Source: Actinomyces sp. (GTDB lineage: Bacteria > Actinomycetota > Actinomycetes > Actinomycetales > Actinomycetaceae). Taken from it: a DNA stretch of 29,272 nucleotides. The notes beneath the pieces are model-generated. The model saw only the letters and a list, made by a program, of their open reading frames with translations. It made no database searches and was not told the origin of the DNA. The stretch lies in contig JAHACW010000026.1 in NCBI GenBank assembly GCA_018375675.1, positions 1-29,272 of the forward strand, given 5' to 3'. Of the stretch, positions 7,497 to 14,002 are shown one piece after another. Each line of letters opens with the position of its first letter. The first letter of the stretch is position 1. The position numbers were made by a program, and so were the translations under genes.

Positions 7497-9697
7497 GGAC
7501 CATCTGGGCCATCTACCGCGCCGACCTGCGCCGCGCGCATCGTTCCCTGATCGCTAGCGTCGTTGTCTTCGGCCTCGTCGTTATTCCGTCTCTGTTCACG
7601 TGGTTTAACGTGGCAGCGTCGTGGGATCCGTTTGGCAACACGAAGAGCCTGCGCATCGCGATCGCGAACACGGACGCGGGCTACAAGTCGGACCTGGTAC
7701 CGCTCCACGTCAACATTGGCGATTCTGTGGTGTCCGCGCTGCGTAAGAATGACAACTTCGACTGGGTCATTGCCTCCGAGGATGAGGCGGTCGAGGGGAC
7801 GCGCTCGGGCGAGTATTACGCGGCTATCGTCATTCCGTCGGACTTTTCGCGAGAGATGCTGACCTTCTTCGACGGGGGTGCCTCCTCCGCGCCGATGACC
7901 TACTACGTCAACGAGAAGAAGAACGGTATTTCGCCGAAGATCGCCGGTCAGGGCGCTGAGGCTGTGAGCGTCCAGGTGAATCAGATCTTCGTTCAGACCC
8001 TCTCCGAGGTTGCCCTCGATACGGCGACGTCGGTCGGGGGTTCACTGTCGTCGCCGACGGCCGTCAACACGGTGACGGCGCTCGATAACCGCGTGCAGAA
8101 CGTCGCCTCGCGCCTGCGCACGGCGGCGGACAGCGCGGACGCCTACGCGTCGCTCGTGGGCTCCTCAGTCACGCTCATCGACTCGACGAGCGCGCTCGTG
8201 GACGGGCTGGGGAGCGCGAAGGGCTCCGCGCAGTCCGCGGTCTCGACCGCTCAGGCTGGGGCGGGTGGACTAGGATCAGCCGCGTCGGCGGCGGTCTCGG
8301 CGGTGTCCGACGCAATCTCCTCCTCCCAGTCCTCGCTGTCCTCCCTGTCAACGGCCGTTGACAACGTGTATACGAACGGATCGACGAGCGTATCGGACGC
8401 GGCCTCGACGCTGCGTTCGCAGGCATCCGTGCTGGACACGCAGGCCACCAGCTTCGCGTCCATCAAGTCGACCCTCGAGGCGCTGCCGGGCTCGCCCGTC
8501 TCCCAGTCCTCGCTGGACCGTCTGCAGGCCGCCTCTACCCGCCTGACTGAGGTTGCGAACGGGCTGCGCGCTGCGGCGTCCGAGCTGGATTCCAAGGTCG
8601 CAAATGCCGAAGCTGGGCACGCGACGGTCAACGGCCTGATCGCCCAGGCGCGCTCCGCCGTCGATGGACTGTCCTCCGACTACGAGAACAACCTGCGACC
8701 CCAGCTTGAATCGCTGGCCGCAACTCTGGCCTCGGCCCAATCCTCCCTGAGTGCCGCGCGCACGTCCCTGGAGGGCGCAACCTCCACGGCCTCGAACGGC
8801 AGCGGGAGCGCGCGCGAGGGGCTGACCCAGCTACGCGACAACCTGACCGGCGCTGCGACGAGCCTGCGCGAGGCGGCCGGAAAGCTCGACTCCCTGCACT
8901 CTTCGATCAATGAGGCGCTGAACAGTGGAGACCTGACGACCCTCGAGACCATCATCGGGAATAACCCCGAGGCCCTGGCGGCTGCTATCGCGGCGCCTGT
9001 CGGCGTGGAGAAAACTCCCGTCTACCCGGTCGCGAACTTCGGCTCCCAGATGGCACCGCTGTACACGATCTTGGCGCTGTGGGTTGGCTCTATCCTGATG
9101 GTCGTGTCGCTGCGCTCGGACGTGACAGACTCCAGTGTTGCCGATGGCCTCCTCGAGAACGATCCGCTGCGTGCCACCCTGACGGCGAAGCCTGTCGGTC
9201 TGGCGGCTGGATACCTGGGGCGCTACCTGATTTTTGGGACGATCGCGCTCGCCCAGGCGACCCTGGTGGGGCTGGGTGACCTGTACTTCCTGAAGGTCCA
9301 ACACGCTCACCCGCTGCAGTTCATGGGCACCCTGTGGCTGACGGCCGTCGTGTTCTCCTTCCTGCTGTACACGCTTATCGCGACGTTCGGGAACGCGGGA
9401 AAGGCCCTGGGCGTGCTGTTCCTGGTCCTGCAGATTTCGGGCGCCGGGGGAGCGTTCCCGCTGGCGATCCTGCCGTCCTTCTTCTCTTCTGTCTCTCCGT
9501 TTCTACCGGCCACGCACGCGATCAAGGCGCTGCGTGCGTCGATCGCCGGATACGCGGGACACGAGTATGGGGACGCCATGTGGTTCCTCGCATCCTTCAT
9601 CCTGTTTACCGCGTTCCTGGGGCTGGCGCTGCGCCCGCTGCTGGTGCGTAAGAACCGCCGCATGGTGGAAAAGCTGGAGGCGACGAAACTGCTCTGA
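7493..9697 (+). CDS. YhgE/Pip-family membrane protein, second of a pair
   Basis: 734-aa paralogue of the preceding gene, with the same plan: an N-terminal TM (about 17-38) ending in SLFTWFNVAASWDPF, the shared block YYVNEKKNGISPKI, a long Ser/Ala-rich extracellular region, and a C-terminal six-helix-like membrane domain from about residue 508 (VYPVANFGSQMAPLY) to the end. It lacks the extra TM pair and acidic tail of its partner. It carries an insertion after the first helix of the C-terminal domain (around DSSVADGLLENDP). The GTG start overlaps the upstream TGA, which indicates translational coupling. Such pairs suggest a heterodimeric ABC-2-like exporter or a surface complex; no ATPase is adjacent. 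Function beyond the family is unknown. Confidence 0.88.
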   Translation: MRTIWAIYRADLRRAHRSLIASVVVFGLVVIPSLFTWFNVAASWDPFGNTKSLRIAIANTDAGYKSDLVPLHVNIGDSVVSALRKNDNFDWVIASEDEAVEGTRSGEYYAAIVIPSDFSREMLTFFDGGASSAPMTYYVNEKKNGISPKIAGQGAEAVSVQVNQIFVQTLSEVALDTATSVGGSLSSPTAVNTVTALDNRVQNVASRLRTAADSADAYASLVGSSVTLIDSTSALVDGLGSAKGSAQSAVSTAQAGAGGLGSAASAAVSAVSDAISSSQSSLSSLSTAVDNVYTNGSTSVSDAASTLRSQASVLDTQATSFASIKSTLEALPGSPVSQSSLDRLQAASTRLTEVANGLRAAASELDSKVANAEAGHATVNGLIAQARSAVDGLSSDYENNLRPQLESLAATLASAQSSLSAARTSLEGATSTASNGSGSAREGLTQLRDNLTGAATSLREAAGKLDSLHSSINEALNSGDLTTLETIIGNNPEALAAAIAAPVGVEKTPVYPVANFGSQMAPLYTILALWVGSILMVVSLRSDVTDSSVADGLLENDPLRATLTAKPVGLAAGYLGRYLIFGTIALAQATLVGLGDLYFLKVQHAHPLQFMGTLWLTAVVFSFLLYTLIATFGNAGKALGVLFLVLQISGAGGAFPLAILPSFFSSVSPFLPATHAIKALRASIAGYAGHEYGDAMWFLASFILFTAFLGLALRPLLVRKNRRMVEKLEATKLL

Positions 9698-9713
9698 TGC
9701 GTCGGTTTTTCCC

Positions 9714-9742
9714 TTGACGGGCGTGGGCTGCGGGCGTAAACT
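9714..9742 (+). promoter_or_regulatory. Sigma70-type promoter of ssrA
   Basis: TTGACG at 9714-9719 and TAAACT at 9737-9742 are separated by exactly 17 nt, an excellent housekeeping promoter. It lies just after the stop of the second YhgE/Pip gene. Transcription would begin near 9749, about 49 nt before the mature tmRNA 5' end, leaving a short leader that RNase P would remove. Confidence 0.85.
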
Positions 9743-9797
9743 GATGTGTCCGACGGTCTGCGGTAGCGCTGGGCGTCGGGGAGTTGAAAACTCAAGA

Positions 9798-10175
9798 GGG
9801 GATGATCGGTTTCGACAGTGGTCGTCGATCGAAGTGAAGCGAGCCGAGAATGTGCGCTCAACTCGTTAACGATGCGTGCAAACCAATAGGTGCCGAACAG
9901 AATCGCACCGACTACGTTCTCGCTGCCTGATATCGCAGCCTGAACCTTTAGTCCGTCAGCCCGGGAGTTGCTTCCGGCCCGGTGTCTGGCGTCGTCTAGG
10001 GAGCCACTGGGAGTCGCCCATGTTGGTGGGGCGCCTCCGACACTTAATCAACTGAGCCCATCCGGCGGTGTGTCTACGCAATGCTGGGGGCTGAGAAATA
10101 AAACCGTAGACTGCGCTCGGAGAAGAATTCGGGGCCGGCCATTGGACGGGGGTTCGATTCCCCCCATCTCCACCA
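9798..10175 (+). ncRNA. ssrA: Transfer-messenger RNA (tmRNA)
   Basis: 378-nt tmRNA that rescues stalled ribosomes together with SmpB. The acceptor stem pairs GGGGATG (9798-9804) with CATCTCC (10165-10171) and keeps the G3-U pair that specifies alanylation. The T-arm GGTTCGATTCC and an encoded terminal CCA are present. The 5' domain continues GATCGGTTTCGACAG, as in other tmRNAs. The tag frame starts at the GCC resume codon (9892) after AATAGGT and reads AEQNRTDYVLAA followed by TGA at 9928-9930. The end VLAA is a usable proteolysis signal of the usual LAA type. Pseudoknot helices were not traced one by one. The gene has its own promoter and terminator. Any open frame annotated across it is spurious. 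Confidence 0.96.
9892..9930 (+). other. tmRNA tag-peptide reading frame
   Basis: 12-codon tag AEQNRTDYVLAA plus TGA stop inside ssrA. The resume codon GCC is preceded by UAGGU, which fits the conserved bases just upstream of the resume codon in other tmRNAs. The central RTDY matches the style of actinobacterial tags. Confidence 0.88.
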
Positions 10176-10180
10176 TCCCA

Positions 10181-10216
10181 CCCCGGGCTTCCGCTGGAAG
10201 CCCGGGGTTATCTGTC
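10181..10216 (+). terminator. Intrinsic terminator of ssrA
   Basis: Perfect 12-bp stem CCCCGGGCTTCC (10181-10192) with its complement at 10196-10207 and a 3-nt loop GCT, followed by TTATCT and further on TCTTTT. It begins 5 nt after the encoded CCA, so the precursor has a short 3' trailer. Confidence 0.9.
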
Positions 10217-10263
10217 GTCTTTTCGGCGTTTTGCCCATGCGGCGGGAGTGCGGACTAGCGTTA

Positions 10264-10363
10264 TGGATAGGAAACGCTCATCTGGATAGGAAAAACAGTT
10301 CTGGATAGCTTATTAACCTATCCAGAACGTCGTATCCTATCCAGGTCGTTGTTTCCTATCCAG
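10264..10363. repeat. GGATAGG array 1 (three direct plus three inverted copies)
   Basis: Direct GGATAGG cores start at 10265, 10284 and 10303, and inverted CCTATCC cores start at 10317, 10336 and 10355. Both series step by exactly 19 bp, with 14 bp between the third direct and the first inverted copy. The third direct copy ends in C instead of G. The local consensus is CTGGATAGGAAAC. The centre can pair as an 11-bp stem (10298-10308 with 10318-10328) around the 9-nt loop CTTATTAAC. Copy 1 is the exact complement of copy 6, so the whole array is a 97-bp near-palindrome. It lies between the ssrA terminator and the cdr promoter. The function is unknown: it could be a cooperative protein-binding site or a long RNA hairpin. 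The same layout recurs at 13.2 kb. Confidence 0.9.
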
Positions 10364-10433
10364 TTGCCGCAGGGTATCTGGAAGCGTTGAAGAGACTCGC
10401 TGTGTTCAGGCGTGTGTGGAAGGTGTTGGATCC

Positions 10434-10462
10434 TTGTCTTCAGATGCCCCCGGGGGTATGGT
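10434..10462 (+). promoter_or_regulatory. cdr promoter with embedded CsoR/CstR-like operator
   Basis: TTGTCT (10434-10439) and TATGGT (10457-10462) are 17 nt apart and could be -35 and -10 boxes 48 nt before the reductase ATG. The inverted repeat ATGCCCCCGGGGGTAT (10444-10459) fills the spacer and touches the -10. C-tract/G-tract repeats bounded by AT-rich ends are typical operators of the CsoR/FrmR superfamily, including the persulfide sensor CstR. No such regulator gene is in the window, so the identity of the protein is inferred. Confidence 0.6.
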
Positions 10463-10510
10463 CGATGCAGTCGAAGAAGACCAGCCCTTGAGCCAGAAAG
10501 TGAGCTGCAC

Positions 10511-12187
10511 ATGCGAGTAGTAGTCGTCGGAGGAGTCGCCGGTGGCATGAGCGCGGCGGCCCGCCTGCGCAGGCGCGATGAGGGCGCCGAGATCATCGTG
10601 CTGGAGCGCAGCAAGTACGTGTCCTTCGCGAACTGCGGGCTCCCGTACTACGTCGGCGGCGAGATCGAAGACTCCGCCAAGCTCCTCCTTCACACCCCGC
10701 AAACCCTCAAGGCTGCGCTCAACCTCGACGTGCGCATCAACTCCGAGGTCACGGCGATCAACCCCGGCGCGCACAGCGTCCAGGTCACCGACACTGAGAC
10801 CGGCGAGGCCTACACGCTCACCTACGATCACCTGATCCTCTCCCCGGGAGCCCTCGCGAGCCGGCCCCCGATCGACGGCCTCGACTCCCCGCGCGTGCAC
10901 ACCCTGCGCACGGTTGACGATGCTCTCTCCCTGCGCGAGGCCTCGGGAACGCGAGCCGTCGTCCTCGGAGCCGGGTTTATCGGCATCGAGGCCACCGAGG
11001 CCCTCGCGCAGCGAGGCTTCGAGACCCACCTCGTCGAGTACGCCGAACACGTCCTGCCGCCCCTCGAGCTTGAGATGGCCACGCTGGTCACCCACGAGCT
11101 GCGCGGCCTCGGCGTGTGCATCCATGCAGGCGTCGCCGCCCAGTCCATCACCCACGGCGACAACCACGACTCAGTGACGCTTTCCGATGGCACCGTCCTG
11201 ACCGCCGACGTCATCGTCCTGTCAACCGGCGTGCGCCCCGACACCGCCTTCGCCGAGGCCGCGGGCATCGAGACCAGCAGAGGCTACATCCTCGTCGACG
11301 ACCGCGGGCGTACCAGCGTGGATGACGTCTACGCGGTCGGCGATGGCACGGTCGGCCGTGACCACGATCGCCCCGTCGCCCTGGCCGGACCCGCGAACCG
11401 CGGGGGCCGCCTCGTCGCCGACGCGATCGCCGACGCAGAACAGGGCACGGCCACCGCGCGCCCCATCCCGAACCCGCAGGGCACTGCAATCGTTCGGGTT
11501 GGTAGCCTCACCGCCGCGATGACCGGCGCTAACCGCCAGGCCCTCGACGCCTCGGGCGCGGAGTACTTCACGGTGCACACGCACGCCAACCAGCACGCGG
11601 GCTATTTCCCCGGCGCCAAGCCCGTGCACATCCTCATGCACGTCGGCACCGACGGACAGATTCTCGGCGCGCAAGCCGTGGGCGCCGACGGCGTGGACCG
11701 CCGCATCGACGTCATCGCGACCGCCATGCGGGCCGGCCTGAGCGCGACGGACCTCATCGACCTGGACCTCGCCTATGCGCCGCCCTACGGCCAGGCCAAG
11801 GACCCCGTCAACCAGACCGGCATGGTCGCCCACAACGTGGTGACCGGCGAACTCGTCCTCACCGGCCCCGAGGCCCTCACCGAAGACATGCCGGTCCTGG
11901 ACGTGCGCACGGTAGGGGAGTACGCGGCCGGGCACATGCCCAACTCCCTCAACATCCCCCACACCCAGCTGCGCGACCGCCTTGATGAAGTCCGCACCTG
12001 GGTCGAGACCAACGTCGGAGACCAGCCCTTCGTCGTCATGTGCGCCGCGGGCGTGCGCTCCTGGATCGGCTACCGCATCGTGCGCCACGCGGGCTTCAAC
12101 GTGACCATGCTGTCGGGCGGCATCCAGACGCTGCGCGCGTGGCTCGGAGAGAAGGCCGAGGCCGTGCTGGTGAAGGGGGAGGGATGA
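10511..12187 (+). CDS. cdr: CoA-disulfide/CoA-persulfide reductase with C-terminal rhodanese domain
   Basis: 558-aa flavin-dependent pyridine nucleotide-disulfide oxidoreductase that should reduce CoA disulfide or CoA persulfide with NAD(P)H. The FAD-binding GGVAGGMSAA is near the N-terminus. The single active-site Cys42 lies in SFANCGLPYY, the CoADR signature, and a second Rossmann motif, GAGFIGIEA, binds NAD(P)H. From about residue 460 a rhodanese domain follows (VLDVRTVGEYAAGHMPNSLNIP), with its sulfur-carrying Cys511 in the loop CAAGVRS. The same fusion is known as CoA persulfide reductase in Enterococcus, where CstR controls it. I chose the ATG at 10511 because the GxGxxG-type fold begins directly after it. 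The upstream operator supports sulfide/persulfide control. A role in coping with reactive sulfur or oxidative stress is inferred. Confidence 0.9.
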   Translation: MRVVVVGGVAGGMSAAARLRRRDEGAEIIVLERSKYVSFANCGLPYYVGGEIEDSAKLLLHTPQTLKAALNLDVRINSEVTAINPGAHSVQVTDTETGEAYTLTYDHLILSPGALASRPPIDGLDSPRVHTLRTVDDALSLREASGTRAVVLGAGFIGIEATEALAQRGFETHLVEYAEHVLPPLELEMATLVTHELRGLGVCIHAGVAAQSITHGDNHDSVTLSDGTVLTADVIVLSTGVRPDTAFAEAAGIETSRGYILVDDRGRTSVDDVYAVGDGTVGRDHDRPVALAGPANRGGRLVADAIADAEQGTATARPIPNPQGTAIVRVGSLTAAMTGANRQALDASGAEYFTVHTHANQHAGYFPGAKPVHILMHVGTDGQILGAQAVGADGVDRRIDVIATAMRAGLSATDLIDLDLAYAPPYGQAKDPVNQTGMVAHNVVTGELVLTGPEALTEDMPVLDVRTVGEYAAGHMPNSLNIPHTQLRDRLDEVRTWVETNVGDQPFVVMCAAGVRSWIGYRIVRHAGFNVTMLSGGIQTLRAWLGEKAEAVLVKGEG

Positions 12188-12401
12188 ACCTGAGGATTTC
12201 GGCCTCGAAAACGCTCCTGCGCCGGAGTTCGAAGCGGTAGAATCTCTAGTCACAACCGGGACCATCACGCCCGAAGAACTCGAGCAACTGTTCCTCAGAT
12301 TGGCCTGATGCGACGGCGCGGCCAGACTGAGGGCGCAACGTCACAACACCATGGCGCGGATCCAATGACGAATTCGCGGCGCAACAACGAAGGAGACAAT
12401 C

Positions 12402-12581
12402 ATGTGTCGACCCACCACCTGCGAGGTATGCGGAAAGACCACCTGGAAGGGCTGCGGCAAGCACATCGACTCGGTCAAGGAGCAGGTTCCCGCGGATCAG
12501 TGGTGCGATAAGGACCATTCCGACGAGGAATACGCGGCCGCAGAGAAGAAGCGCGGTTTCTTCGGCAGCTTCTGCAAGTAG
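12402..12581 (+). CDS. Small Cys-rich zinc-ribbon-like protein (59 aa)
   Basis: 59-residue protein with a clear Shine-Dalgarno (AAGGAG at 12389-12394). It contains MCRPTTCEVCGKTTWKGCGKHID: Cys2, a Cys7-x2-Cys10 knuckle and Cys18, His21, then Cys35-x3-His39, and a C-terminal Cys58. The pattern C-x2-CGK-TTW-GCG-H is that of a widespread family of tiny conserved proteins, and a metal-binding fold is likely. The Lys/Phe-rich C-terminus (KKRGFFGSFCK) extends beyond what I recall for the core. It lies 214 nt downstream of cdr and may share its transcript. No function is known to me; an interaction with nucleic acid or a redox role are both open. Confidence 0.8.
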   Translation: MCRPTTCEVCGKTTWKGCGKHIDSVKEQVPADQWCDKDHSDEEYAAAEKKRGFFGSFCK

Positions 12582-12690
12582 GTGTCGCCCCTCTGGTAGC
12601 GTAGCGCGCCGCGACATTGGTTCATTTGTGCCTATTTCGCGGCCCGCACAGTGGACGTGTCAAAGGGCTTTTTTCTTCATGCGACGCGGC

Positions 12691-12696
12691 TATCAT
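12691..12696 (+). promoter_or_regulatory. Possible -10 box of a leaderless transcript
   Basis: TATCAT ends 6 nt before the ATG of the small membrane protein at 12703, and no Shine-Dalgarno precedes that ATG. A start site at the ATG itself would give a leaderless mRNA, which is common in Actinobacteria. The -35 region is only T-rich (CTTTTTT), so confidence is low. Confidence 0.3.
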
Positions 12697-12702
12697 TGAG
12701 TC

Positions 12703-13068
12703 ATGAGGTGGGCGACAAAAACAACGTGGATTCGTATCGCCGTGCTGTTTGGCATCTACCTGCTGGTGCCGGCGGCGTGGTTTAGTCTCTCGCGCGTCTC
12801 GGACTCGATGGAGATCGTGAAGAGCCTCGTGTTCCTGATCCTGCTCGCGATCCTGCCGATCCTTGCAATGGGGTTCGGCGCATGGGATGGCGTGAAGGAG
12901 GGCTTTAGCCTCCTGTGGCTGCTCGCGCCCTTCGTGTGCTTCCTGGCGCCGATGTACCTGTTCCTCAACGACAGTGCCCTCATCTACGGGGTGGGCTACA
13001 GCCTCCTTGGCTTCGGTGCCCATAGCGTCGGCGCCTTCATCCACGCGGGCCGAGCCCGGCGGGCGTAG
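12703..13068 (+). CDS. Small four-helix membrane protein of unknown function
   Basis: 121-aa protein that I do not recognise. Hydrophobic stretches at about residues 11-28, 39-58, 66-85 and 90-112 suggest four TM helices, with a basic N-terminus (MRWATKTTWIR) and a basic C-terminus (HAGRARRA), so both ends are probably cytoplasmic. It has normal high-GC codon use, including C/G in most third positions, which supports real coding. No RBS is visible at the ATG; a TATCAT box 6 nt upstream may give a leaderless message. The neighbours (Cys-rich mini-protein upstream, repeat array 2 downstream) give no functional hint. Confidence 0.7.
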   Translation: MRWATKTTWIRIAVLFGIYLLVPAAWFSLSRVSDSMEIVKSLVFLILLAILPILAMGFGAWDGVKEGFSLLWLLAPFVCFLAPMYLFLNDSALIYGVGYSLLGFGAHSVGAFIHAGRARRA

Positions 13069-13164
13069 ATGCGCGCGAAGGGGTAGTCATTCCCCGAGTC
13101 TGCGGACGCGGTTACTCTCTGGCCGAGTCGCACGAAGGGGGTGTGGCGCGCAGGGGGTAACTAC

Positions 13165-13265
13165 GCGGATAGGTTACGAACATGCGGATAGGTTATGACG
13201 ATGCGGATAGCTTATTAACCTATCCGCAAGTGAATAACCTATCCGTATCCGCATAACCTATCCGT
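13165..13265. repeat. GGATAGG array 2 (three direct plus three inverted copies)
   Basis: Direct GGATAGG cores start at 13167, 13186 and 13205; inverted CCTATCC cores start at 13219, 13238 and 13257. The steps of 19, 19, 14, 19 and 19 bp are identical to array 1 at 10.3 kb, and the 21-bp centre (13205-13225) matches array 1 base for base (10303-10323), including the C variant in copy 3. The local consensus is GCGGATAGGTTAY, so the flanks differ from array 1. The central stem is 9 bp (13202-13210 with 13220-13228). There is an extra partial TATCCGC at 13246-13252. The array lies upstream of the methyltransferase gene and ends 71 nt before its ATG. It is not a CRISPR, because copies alternate in orientation and spacers are 12 bp. 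Confidence 0.9.
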
Positions 13266-13336
13266 GTGCGCCTTCGTGGTTCTATTCCTGTACGCAGAAC
13301 CCCTTTCTGCCCCGGCATCTCCCACGTAGGCGTACC

Positions 13337-14002
13337 ATGTCCAGCAGCGCGAAGCAGCGTCGGCCTCGTGCGATGCATGGGAATACGGAGGTGTTCACAT
13401 TGTTCTGGGATCGAGTTGCCCCGCTCTACGACCTCGCCGTCAACACGCTCAACAGGAGGGTATACGACGGGACGGGCGGTGCCGTTGCCCGGTTGATTCG
13501 CCCCGGTGACACCGTGCTCGAATGTGCGTGCGGAACGGGCGCGATTAGCGCCGCCATCGCCCCCGCATGCGCGCGTGTGGTCGCGACCGACTATTCCGAG
13601 GGGATGCTCAAGCAGGCACGCAAGAAGCTCGCGAAACACTCGAACGTCACCGTCGAGCAGGCGGATATCACCGACTTGCGCTACGCGAACGACTCGTTCG
13701 ACGCCGTCGTGGCGGGCAACGTCATCCACTTGCTGCCTGAACCGGGCGACGCGCTCAAGGAGCTCAAGCGGGTCGTGCGCCCGGGTGGCACGATCATCGT
13801 GCCCACCTACGTGATTCCCAAGAAGCGGGCGCACACCATGTTCCTGAGGGTGATCTCCCGATTCGGCGTGCACTTCCAGGAGCACTTCGACCCGGTGTCC
13901 TATCGGGCGTTCTTTGAGCGCATGGGCTGCACGGGCGTCACCTACCGCGTCGTGCGAGGTCGAATTCCCTGCGTGATCGCCTCCTTCACGAACGATCAGT
14001 AG
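13337..14002 (+). CDS. Class I SAM-dependent methyltransferase
   Basis: 221-aa cytoplasmic enzyme of the UbiE/Methyltransf_11 type. Motif I is VLECACGTGAIS, followed by the acidic residue that binds the SAM ribose in VVATDYSEGML, then motif II around FDAVVAGNVIHLL and the post-II block LKRVVRPGGTIIVPTYV. The N-terminal helix reads FWDRVAPLYDLAV, typical of small-molecule (quinone- or lipid-like) methyltransferases. The substrate cannot be told from sequence. The start is uncertain: ATG 13337 has only a weak AGG upstream, and ATG 13373 (MHGNTEVF) would fit the domain as well. The 3' end overlaps the opposing hydrolase gene by 17 nt. Array 2 lies directly upstream and may affect its expression. 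Confidence 0.85.
   Translation: MSSSAKQRRPRAMHGNTEVFTLFWDRVAPLYDLAVNTLNRRVYDGTGGAVARLIRPGDTVLECACGTGAISAAIAPACARVVATDYSEGMLKQARKKLAKHSNVTVEQADITDLRYANDSFDAVVAGNVIHLLPEPGDALKELKRVVRPGGTIIVPTYVIPKKRAHTMFLRVISRFGVHFQEHFDPVSYRAFFERMGCTGVTYRVVRGRIPCVIASFTNDQ

Noticed and set aside
9968..10258. 96-codon ORF on the plus strand after 9968
   Set aside because: It lies inside and across the end of the tmRNA gene, so the sequence is explained by RNA structure.
12583..12616. TGTCGC/GCGACA inverted repeat after the Cys-rich mini-protein
   Set aside because: Only six base pairs with a 22-nt loop and no T-run; too weak to call a terminator.
13165..13265. CRISPR array or insertion-sequence ends
   Set aside because: The repeats are 7-13 bp with 12-bp gaps and flip orientation in the middle, unlike a CRISPR. 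There is no transposase between the two arrays and no target-site duplication. Each array is itself symmetric, so they are not a pair of terminal inverted repeats.
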